DNA of 12,216 nt from an uncultured Eubacteriales bacterium. Lineage in GTDB: Bacteria; Bacillota_A; Clostridia; Christensenellales; Aristaeellaceae. The stretch lies in assembly GCA_900313545.1 (NCBI GenBank), contig OMRS01000106.1:1-12216 (forward strand), written 5' to 3'. Both the position numbers and the translations under genes were made by a program. Below are positions 7,015-12,216 of this stretch, piece after piece (the stretch's first letter is position 1; every line of letters starts with the position of its first letter). Below the pieces are notes generated by a model, which was not told the DNA's origin, made no database searches, and was given only the letters and a program-made list of their open reading frames with translations.

Positions 7015-7872
7015 ATGGCCGCATGCGAGGTCTGTTTCAGAAAATGCCGCCTGCCGGAGGGCGGGATCGGGGACTGCGGGGCCAGGATCGGCTGCGCCGG
7101 AGGGACGAGGCCCCTGTATTACGGGCAGCTGTCCTCCCTGGCCCTGGATCCCATTGAAAAAAAGCCCCTGGCGCGCTTCCATCCGGGCTCCCGGATCCTG
7201 TCGGCGGGGAGCCTGGGATGCAACCTGCACTGCCTGTTCTGCCAGAACAGCGGGATATCCCAGAGGGAGGGCGGGGGCTTTCCGGCAGACACCGGAGCCA
7301 TGCCCCCCGAAAAGCTGGTGGAGACGGCGCTTTCCCTGCGCGGCAGGGGGAATATCGGGATCGCCTTTACCTACAACGAGCCCCTGGTGGGCTACGAGTA
7401 TGTGCGGGACACCGCCAGGCTGGCCCGTGAGCGGGGTCTTTTGTGCGTGCTGGTGACCAACGGCACGGCGTCGCTGCAGGTGCTCCGTGAAATCGCGCCG
7501 TGGATCGACGCCATGAACATCGATCTCAAGGGCTTTACGCAGCGGTATTACCGGGATGTGCTCAGGGGGGACCTGCAGATGACCCTGGACTTCATCCGGG
7601 AGGCGGTCAGGGGCTGCCATGTGGAGCTGACGACCCTTATCGTGCCCGGGGAAAACGATTCCCGGGAGGAGATGCTGGAGCTGAGCGCCTGGATCGCCTC
7701 ACTGACCGGCGTCCATGGCGGCGTGCCGGGGCGGGAGATCCCGCTGCACGTGTCAAGGTTCTTTCCCCGCTACCGCATGACGGACAGGGGGCCCACGCCG
7801 GTGAGCACGGTGCTCAGCCTTGCGCAGGCGGCCCGGCAGCACCTGGCCCATGTGTACACCGGCAACTGCTGA
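7015..7872 (+). CDS. AmmeMemoRadiSam system radical SAM enzyme, short C-terminus
   Basis: A 285-residue radical SAM protein, similar to pyruvate-formate-lyase-activating enzymes. The [4Fe-4S]-SAM motif is CNLHCLFC (C69, C73, C76). An N-terminal cysteine set C4, C7, C11, C21 probably holds an additional metal site, and the family marker LALDPIEKKPLARFHPGSR (42-60) is present, as are the FTYNEP (118-123), VTNGT (148-152) and NIDLKGF (168-174) barrel motifs and the ending HVSRFFPRYRMTD. From memory, homologues of this family usually run on beyond VYxGN with a CPxC-type cysteine segment; here the frame stops right after YTGNC, so that part is missing and the protein is shorter than the usual 330 or so residues. 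No frameshift remnant was seen in the next bases. GGGGGAG lies about 5 bases upstream of the ATG. Its substrate is not known. Confidence 0.9.
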   Translation: MAACEVCFRKCRLPEGGIGDCGARIGCAGGTRPLYYGQLSSLALDPIEKKPLARFHPGSRILSAGSLGCNLHCLFCQNSGISQREGGGFPADTGAMPPEKLVETALSLRGRGNIGIAFTYNEPLVGYEYVRDTARLARERGLLCVLVTNGTASLQVLREIAPWIDAMNIDLKGFTQRYYRDVLRGDLQMTLDFIREAVRGCHVELTTLIVPGENDSREEMLELSAWIASLTGVHGGVPGREIPLHVSRFFPRYRMTDRGPTPVSTVLSLAQAARQHLAHVYTGNC

Positions 7873-7877
7873 GGACG

Positions 7878-7909
7878 AAAAAAGAAGGGACTGCCGCAGG
7901 GACAGTCCC
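7878..7909 (-). terminator. Intrinsic terminator of the carbonic anhydrase gene
   Basis: Read on the minus strand: stem GGGACTG (7903-7909) with CAGTCCC (7887-7893), 9-base loop, then TTCTTTTTT. It begins 24 bases after the carbonic anhydrase stop and lies just beyond the radical SAM stop. On the plus strand the hairpin has no T-run, so it is not an obvious terminator for the operon to its left. Confidence 0.8.
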
Positions 7910-7933
7910 GGGAAAACGGCGGGTGCGGGCGGC

Positions 7934-8488
7934 TCAGCCGTCCAGCCACGACACGCGCCCGGAGCACAGGTCATAGATGGCCCCTTTGATGGTGAGGGAG
8001 CCCAGTTCGGGATGGGCGGCGAAGGCTTCCCGAAGACGGCTGACCCCGTGCAGCACGTTGAGGCGGGTGGCCTTCGCGGGATCGGTGACCCCTCCGATCG
8101 CCCTGCGGATCTCCTTCGTAATGTGGCGGATGTATCCGCTGTCGTGCCCGGACAGCGCGGCAGAGACGGCGCCGCAGCGCGTGTGGCCCAGCAGGACCAC
8201 CAGGGGGCAGTCAAGGTGGGCGGCGGCGTATTCGATGCTGCCCAGCTGGTGCATGTCAAGGACGTTCCCGGCCACCTGGATGGTGAACAGGTCCCCGATG
8301 CCGCAGGAGAACAGGACCTCGGGGATGACCCTGGAATCGGAACAGCACACGACGATGGCGAGGGGGCGCTGCCCCTGCACCGCGGTGCTTTGGCGCCTTT
8401 CGGGAGAGATGTCGCCCGTGAAGCGGGAGGAAGCGGCGTAGCGTTCATTGCCCTGTGCCAGCAGGAGCAGGCGTTCCTGTGCCGTCAT
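7934..8488 (-). CDS. Beta-class carbonic anhydrase
   Basis: A cytoplasmic zinc enzyme that interconverts CO2 and bicarbonate. The zinc-ligand motifs are complete: CCSDSR, giving the Cys plus the Asp-Arg dyad, and GHTRCGAV, giving the His and second Cys. VAGNV and the C-terminal GAIYDL segment are also typical. I place the start at the ATG at 8488 (184 residues, MTAQERLLLLAQGN), which has AAAGGG about 10 bases upstream. The GTG at 8497 would add three residues but lies one base from that Shine-Dalgarno and is unlikely. The gene stands alone, antisense to its neighbours, with its own promoter and terminator. Confidence 0.92.
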   Translation of the reverse strand: MTAQERLLLLAQGNERYAASSRFTGDISPERRQSTAVQGQRPLAIVVCCSDSRVIPEVLFSCGIGDLFTIQVAGNVLDMHQLGSIEYAAAHLDCPLVVLLGHTRCGAVSAALSGHDSGYIRHITKEIRRAIGGVTDPAKATRLNVLHGVSRLREAFAAHPELGSLTIKGAIYDLCSGRVSWLDG

Positions 8489-8518
8489 GAAGATCACACC
8501 CTTTCTGCAGATGGGAAA

Positions 8519-8547
8519 AGTGTAGCAGATTCGGGGAAGGCTGGAAA
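8519..8547 (-). promoter_or_regulatory. Possible promoter of the carbonic anhydrase gene
   Basis: On the minus strand: TTTCCA (8542-8547), 17-base spacer, TACACT (8519-8524), about 30 bases before the start codon. The -35 matches consensus at only 4/6, so the call rests mainly on the -10 box and the position. Confidence 0.45.
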
Positions 8548-8548
8548 G

Positions 8549-8590
8549 AAAAAAACCGCCGGGAAAGGCCCCTTTGGGGTCCCCCGGGCG
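8549..8590 (-). terminator. Terminator-like hairpin upstream of the carbonic anhydrase promoter
   Basis: On the minus strand a GC-rich imperfect stem (CGCC-bulge-GGG with CCCGGCG, containing an inner CCCC-AAA-GGGG hairpin) is followed directly by seven T residues. No minus-strand gene lies upstream within view, so its job would be to block transcription coming from the darA side; it could also be chance. Confidence 0.4.
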
Positions 8591-8599
8591 AGGAGACTA

Positions 8600-8628
8600 T
8601 TGAAAAAAAACAGTTGAGGGGTTATGAT
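8600..8628 (+). promoter_or_regulatory. Promoter of the darA-holB-ricT operon
   Basis: TTGAAA (8600-8605), 17-base spacer, TATGAT (8623-8628); both boxes 5/6 of consensus. It gives a leader of about 85 bases before the TTG start at 8720. Confidence 0.75.
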
Positions 8629-8642
8629 CAGCCCTGTTTGAA

Positions 8643-8719
8643 CCTGCGGGGACCGGGCCCCCGGGGGCCGGGATCCGCAGGCGGGCTGAGATGTCAGCCC
8701 GGGAGAAGGAGGGATTCTC
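8643..8719 (+). other. Structured 5' leader of the darA operon
   Basis: Three consecutive potential hairpins: (i) CCTGCGG (8643-8649) with CCGCAGG (8675-8681) enclosing the palindrome GGCCCCCGGGGGCC (8656-8669); (ii) a perfect 8-bp stem CGGGCTGA (8682-8689) with TCAGCCCG (8694-8701) and GATG loop; (iii) GAGAA (8704-8708) with TTCTC (8715-8719), placing part of the Shine-Dalgarno in its loop. It does not match a riboswitch class I know. A role in translation control is inference. Confidence 0.5.
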
Positions 8720-9055
8720 TTGAAGATGATCATTGCCGTGGTTCAGGATCAGGATGCGCCCTTCCTGATGGATGATATGGCGGAAAACGGGATCCGCTTT
8801 ACCCGCCTGGCCAGCACGGGCGGCTTCATGCGGGCCGGGAACACCACGCTGCTGTCCGTCGTGGAGGATGAACAGGTGGACGGGGTGGTGGATCTCATCG
8901 AGCGGACCTGCAAAAGCCGGGACGAGGTCACGACCGCCCGGGGCATTCACTCGATGGGCGATACCCACGGAGGCTATGTTCCCCACCCGGTGACGGTCAC
9001 CGTGGGCGGGGCAAAGGTGTTTGTACTGAATGTGGACCGGATGATCACGATTTGA
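8720..9055 (+). CDS. darA: Cyclic-di-AMP receptor (PstA/DarA family)
   Basis: A 111-residue PII-like trimeric protein that binds the second messenger c-di-AMP. The family markers are clear: MIIAVVQDQDA at the start, then FTRLASTGGF (27-36) and GNTTLL (40-45), which line the ligand pocket in known structures, and the C-terminal KVFVLNVDRM strand. Its length is normal for the family. The start is TTG, supported by AAGGAGGG 6 bases upstream; starting at the internal ATG (third codon) would place the Shine-Dalgarno 12 bases away. It is first in an operon with holB and ricT, as in Bacillus, where the gene is also called yaaQ. What it regulates in this organism cannot be told from sequence. Confidence 0.93.
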   Translation: MKMIIAVVQDQDAPFLMDDMAENGIRFTRLASTGGFMRAGNTTLLSVVEDEQVDGVVDLIERTCKSRDEVTTARGIHSMGDTHGGYVPHPVTVTVGGAKVFVLNVDRMITI

Positions 9056-9056
9056 T

Positions 9057-10040
9057 ATGCAGAGCTTTTCGGATTTTGAAGGGCAGAGCGTGCAGCTGCC
9101 CAGGCTTCATGAGGATTTTGCCGAGGGGCGCTATGCGCATGCCTACCTGATTACCGGGCCGGCGGGAACCGGCAAGAAATCCTGCGCCAGGCTGCTGGCC
9201 ATGACGGCCCTGTGCCAGGGGGACGCCAAACCCTGCGGCGTCTGCGGACCGTGTATCCGGGTGCAGAGCGGGAACCATCCCGACTTTACGGAGATCGTGC
9301 CGGAAAAGGGCCGGCGGGACATTCTGGCCGGGCAGATGCGGGAGACCCTGGCGATCGTGGAGCGGCAGTCCTTTGAGGGCGGCGCCAAGGTATTCTTCTT
9401 TCCCCAGGCGGACCGCATCAACGCCACGGCGCAGAATGCCCTGCTCAAGACCCTGGAGGAGCCGCCGGAAAACACCATCTTTCTGCTGGTGACGGACCGT
9501 CCCCAGGCCCTGCTGCCCACGGTGGTCTCCAGGTGCCGTCCGGTGCGGTTCCATCCCCTGTCCCTGCAGGCAACGGCCCTGCGCCTGCAGGCGCTGGGCA
9601 TGGACAGCGCTGAGGCCCGGACCCGCGCCCGGATTTCCGGGGGCTGCGTGGGAGCTGCCCTGGATGCCGGGGAAGAGGAGATGCAGCTGCTGCAGGACGT
9701 CCGCAGGGAGGCCTTTTCCGTCCGCTCGGTGACGGATGCGGCGCGGGTGACCGCCAGGTTCCGGGAGGAGAAGACCCGGCGCGCGGCCATCCTGGATATC
9801 CTGGAGGGAGCCGCCCGGGAATGCGTCCGGGTCCAGGGAGAGGGCTGCCCGCCGGAGGACATGATGCTGGAGGGGGACATGGCGGCCTATGCCGCAAAGG
9901 TGCCCCTCGCCGGAGGACTGCGCCTGATGGAGGCGGTCTATGATGCAAAGGAAATGCTGATGCGCAACGTGACCTTCGGGTCCGTGCTGGAGCGCGTCCT
10001 GCTTGAAATCGCGGAGGAATATACGAGATGGCCATGGTAG
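9057..10040 (+). CDS. holB: DNA polymerase III subunit delta-prime
   Basis: A 327-residue clamp-loader subunit that helps open the beta sliding clamp and load it on DNA. An AAA+ domain fills residues about 1-170. It has a Walker A-like GPAGTGKK (34-41), a four-cysteine zinc module C53, C60, C63, C66, a Walker B-region KVFFFPQADRI (111-121), NALLKTLEEPP (127-137) and the SRC motif (158-160) that supplies an arginine finger. The ATG is one base after the darA stop (TGATATG) with no clear Shine-Dalgarno of its own, which suggests translational coupling. The 3' end overlaps ricT by 13 bases. Confidence 0.93.
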   Translation: MQSFSDFEGQSVQLPRLHEDFAEGRYAHAYLITGPAGTGKKSCARLLAMTALCQGDAKPCGVCGPCIRVQSGNHPDFTEIVPEKGRRDILAGQMRETLAIVERQSFEGGAKVFFFPQADRINATAQNALLKTLEEPPENTIFLLVTDRPQALLPTVVSRCRPVRFHPLSLQATALRLQALGMDSAEARTRARISGGCVGAALDAGEEEMQLLQDVRREAFSVRSVTDAARVTARFREEKTRRAAILDILEGAARECVRVQGEGCPPEDMMLEGDMAAYAAKVPLAGGLRLMEAVYDAKEMLMRNVTFGSVLERVLLEIAEEYTRWPW

Positions 10041-11299
10041 TGAAGGTGCGCTTCAAGCGTGCCAGCAGACTCTACGACTTTGACACCAACGGGATTGCCC
10101 TGCTGACGGGCAGCCGCGTGGTCACCGAAACGGTTCGGGGACTGGAGATCGGGGAATGCATGACGGACCCCCAGCCGATTGAGGATGACAGCATCTCTCA
10201 GGCGCTCAAGCCTGTTTTGCGGGAGGCGTCCGAGGAGGACCTGCGAGTCCAGAGGGAAAACGAGAACCGGGAACGGGAAGCCATGGCCGTGGCGGTGCGC
10301 CAGGTCGGGGAAATCGGCCTGGAGATGAAGATGGTGGACGTGGAATACGCCTTTGACCGCTCCAAGATCACCTTTTATTTCACGGCGGACGGCCGCGTGG
10401 ACTTCAGGCCGCTGGTCCGTTCCCTGGCCACTGTGCTGAAGACCCGCATCGAGCTTCGGCAGATCGGCGTGCGGGACGAGGCGAAGATGCTCGGAGGCAT
10501 CGGCCCCTGCGGCCGCCCCATCTGCTGCCGGGCGTTTCTTTCGGACTTCACCCCCGTGTCCATCAAGATGGCCAAGGAGCAGAACCTCTCCCTCAATCCC
10601 ACCAAGATTTCCGGCCTGTGCGACCGGCTGATGTGCTGCCTCAAGTACGAGCAGGACAACTATGAGCAGGTGCACAAGCGCATGCCCCGGATCGGCAAGG
10701 AAGTGGAAACCCCGGATGGCGTGGGGGTGGTCAACAGCCTCAACGTGCTCGGGGAAACCGTCCGGGTGCGCATCGCGGTGGGGGATTCCTACGAAATGCG
10801 GGAATACCCGGCGGACGTCTGCCGCCGCACCGACCGGAGCGCGCAGGTGCCCACAGCCCGCAGGGAGCTCTCCCTGGAGGAGGCGGCCGGAAGGCTGAGA
10901 GAGGCGGAGCGGGAGAAGGCGCCCGAAAGGCCGAAGGAGAATACGGGGACTGAAGAGAAGGAGGAGCCGGCGCCCGAGGAGGAGGAGACCACCTCCGGGA
11001 CGGAGCAGGCTCCCCGCAGGTCCCGCAGGGGAAACCGCAGGCGCGGCGGCTCCGGAAAGGGAAAAGGGCAGGGACCCGGGCCGGACAGGCCGGAGGCCCC
11101 GGCGGAAAATGCCCCCGCCCGCAGGCGCGAGCAGGGGCAGGAGGCGGCGGACAAACCGGCCAAAGAGCCGAAGCGGACGGAAAAGAAGCCCTTTGAGACC
11201 GAAGAGGGCGCGGAGAGGGAAGCCGCGCGCCGCCGGAAGCCCCGGCACCGCCATCACAAGGGTGCAAAACCAAAGGCTGAAGCCCCGAAGGAAGAATGA
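10028..11299 (+). CDS. ricT: RicT / YaaT, PSP1-domain Fe-S protein with long basic tail
   Basis: A 423-residue PSP1-domain protein. In Bacillus, RicT joins RicA and RicF in a complex that carries Fe-S clusters and affects RNase Y-dependent RNA processing and sporulation. Residues 1-270 are the conserved part: VVKVRFKRASRLYDF, the VVTETVRGLEIG strand, and the cysteine motifs GPCGRPICC (C161, C166, C167) and LCDRLMCC (C198, C203, C204), followed by LKYE and a small KxVxTPDGxG beta domain. Residues about 275-423 are a low-complexity, charged tail rich in Arg, Lys, Glu and Pro, with an RRSRRGNRRRGG stretch (330-341), expected to be disordered and possibly RNA-binding. This makes it about 150 residues longer than the Bacillus protein. 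GGAGG is 10 bases upstream of the ATG, inside the end of holB; an ATG two codons later is possible. Confidence 0.9.
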   Translation: MAMVVKVRFKRASRLYDFDTNGIALLTGSRVVTETVRGLEIGECMTDPQPIEDDSISQALKPVLREASEEDLRVQRENENREREAMAVAVRQVGEIGLEMKMVDVEYAFDRSKITFYFTADGRVDFRPLVRSLATVLKTRIELRQIGVRDEAKMLGGIGPCGRPICCRAFLSDFTPVSIKMAKEQNLSLNPTKISGLCDRLMCCLKYEQDNYEQVHKRMPRIGKEVETPDGVGVVNSLNVLGETVRVRIAVGDSYEMREYPADVCRRTDRSAQVPTARRELSLEEAAGRLREAEREKAPERPKENTGTEEKEEPAPEEEETTSGTEQAPRRSRRGNRRRGGSGKGKGQGPGPDRPEAPAENAPARRREQGQEAADKPAKEPKRTEKKPFETEEGAEREAARRRKPRHRHHKGAKPKAEAPKEE

Positions 11300-11563
11300 T
11301 CCGGCAGGCCGCACGAGGCCCCGAACCCGGCCGGAATCCGGCAGGAGCGCGAAACCGGGAATTATCCGTTCCTCCGGAAGGGCGAGCGGGGCTCCTGCGG
11401 TCAGGTGACGGGAGGAAGCCGGCTGAATCCGCCGGTGCATTCCTTGGCGCCGGCATCCATCCGTGAAACAGCGCCGCAGGGCAGTGACCCGGCCTGCGGA
11501 TATTCACCGGATGGCCCTACATGATGAATCCATTTCTCCCGTACGGGAGGGAAAGGGAAAAAG
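11300..11563. other. GC-rich interval between ricT and the peptidase gene, no gene seen
   Basis: No convincing coding frame, promoter or T-tailed terminator was found. It holds two hairpin-forming inverted repeats: GCCGGTGC (11431-11438) with GCGCCGGC (11447-11454), one G-U pair; and CCGCAGG (11474-11480) with CCTGCGG (11493-11499), 12-base loop. Together with the 14-bp palindrome at 11536-11549 they suggest a structured leader or a weak transcription stop after ricT. Confidence 0.4.
11536..11549. repeat. Perfect 14-bp palindrome beside the M13 peptidase start
   Basis: CTCCCGTACGGGAG, perfect and without a loop, 14 bases before the start codon and overlapping the upstream GGGAGG purine run. 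Such a loopless palindrome suits a dimeric DNA-binding protein more than an RNA hairpin, but chance in GC-rich DNA is possible. Confidence 0.5.
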
Positions 11564-12216
11564 ATGGAAAAAGCATTCCGAATTCTCCTTGTTCTGGCGG
11601 TGCTCCTGACGATTGGCGTCACGTCCTTTGCGGATGATATCGACTACACCACGGGGACCCCCTGGCTGGACAGCGATCTGGACGGGAACGTGACCGCGGA
11701 TACGCCGGTTGACCTCAAGGACGATTTCGCACTTTACGTCAACAAGGACAAGATCCTTGCCACCAAGATCCCCGAGGGCTACAGCGAGGCGGGAACCGTT
11801 CAGGATGTCTTGAAGAAAAACACGGAAGACATCAAGAACATGTTCCTTGGGGAAGCGCCGAAGGAGCATGATGCAAAGCTGGCCTATGACCTGTTCTGGC
11901 TGATGATGGACTGGGACAGCCGCAATGCGCTGGGAGTGGCCCCGCTCAAAGCTGAAGTGGACGCAATCGAAGCCATTGACAGCATTGACGCGCTGAACGC
12001 CTACTTCACCAAGAAGCCCGTTGAGGATCAGCTGTCACTCCTGTTTATCCCCACGAAAATGAACGATTTCATGGATTCCTCCCGCAACCTCATCGTCGTG
12101 TCCAACGTCAGCCTCCTGCTGGAGGATTCGGCTGAGTACAGCAAAATGACCGATTACGGCAGGATCAGGAAGGACGCCGAGACCGAGCTTGCACAAAAGA
12201 TGCTGCGCAAGCTTGG
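11564..12216 (+). CDS. Secreted M13 (neprilysin/PepO-like) metallopeptidase, N-terminal part
   Basis: An open frame that runs off the window end (217 codons seen). The N-terminus MEKAFRILLVLAVLLTIGVTSFA is a signal peptide with a likely cleavage after SFA; no lipobox cysteine is present, so it should be released or held by other means. Next comes VDLKDDFALYVNKDKI, the conserved opening of M13 peptidases (DDFyxyVN), then ATKIPEGYSEAGT and LAYDLFWLMMDWDSRNALGVAPLKAEVDAI, matching the helical M13 N-terminal domain. The zinc-binding HExxH region lies beyond the window and is not seen. AAAGGG is 6 bases before the ATG. The enzyme would degrade peptides outside the cell. The family call rests on N-terminal motifs only. 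Confidence 0.8.
   Translation, partial: MEKAFRILLVLAVLLTIGVTSFADDIDYTTGTPWLDSDLDGNVTADTPVDLKDDFALYVNKDKILATKIPEGYSEAGTVQDVLKKNTEDIKNMFLGEAPKEHDAKLAYDLFWLMMDWDSRNALGVAPLKAEVDAIEAIDSIDALNAYFTKKPVEDQLSLLFIPTKMNDFMDSSRNLIVVSNVSLLLEDSAEYSKMTDYGRIRKDAETELAQKMLRKL

Noticed and set aside
7934..8497. GTG start at 8497 for the carbonic anhydrase
   Set aside because: The Shine-Dalgarno would be one base from the GTG; the ATG at 8488 has workable spacing and fits the family N-terminus.
9938..11440. Minus-strand open frame of 500 codons opposite ricT
   Set aside because: Shadow of ricT; the plus strand has the conserved cysteine motifs and operon position.
11400..11500. Partial likeness to a cobalamin riboswitch core (AGGTG, GGGA-GGAAGCCGG, TGAATCCG)
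   Set aside because: The conserved GCCACTG box and the ordered distal elements are missing, and an M13 peptidase is not an expected target; likely chance in GC-rich sequence.

Overview
The window looks like a chromosomal segment from a GC-rich anaerobic member of the Bacillota, probably class Clostridia. The reasoning is the gene order c-di-AMP receptor (darA/pstA), holB, ricT, which is a Firmicutes arrangement, together with strong AAGGAGG-type ribosome binding sites, consensus-like sigma-A promoters, and a complete AmmeMemoRadiSam gene set. The species cannot be named from the sequence.

Layout. (1) About 96-2091: an AT-rich insertion sequence with an intact DDE transposase on the minus strand (129-1946), its own promoter, and three copies of its terminal motif. 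Its base composition contrasts sharply with the GC-rich host genes. (2) 2131-2514: a small conserved-looking hypothetical gene with a promoter bracketed by an inverted repeat, ending in a terminator usable from both sides. (3) 2578-4092, minus: a membrane-bound GGDEF diguanylate cyclase, transcribed away from the next operon. (4) 4263-7872, plus: an apparent three-gene operon. It has a flavin/PPOX (Nim-like) protein fused to a TerD-like domain, then a MEMO-like plus AMMECR1 fusion, then a radical SAM enzyme that lacks the usual C-terminal cysteine segment. (5) 7878-8590, minus: a beta-carbonic anhydrase with its own terminator and promoter. (6) 8600-11299, plus: a good promoter, a strongly structured leader, and the tightly packed darA-holB-ricT operon. 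(7) 11300-11563: a GC-rich interval with several inverted repeats. (8) 11564 to the window end: the N-terminal part of a secreted M13 (neprilysin/PepO-like) metallopeptidase.

How the parts may work together. The AmmeMemoRadiSam genes form a predicted but biochemically undefined radical-chemistry system. The PPOX-TerD fusion ahead of them is the least ordinary feature here and is a candidate accessory or partner. The darA-holB-ricT group links c-di-AMP sensing, replication clamp loading and the Fe-S RicT/Y-complex protein by co-transcription rather than by an obvious shared pathway. Two different cyclic dinucleotides (c-di-GMP synthesis, c-di-AMP sensing) are represented in the window.
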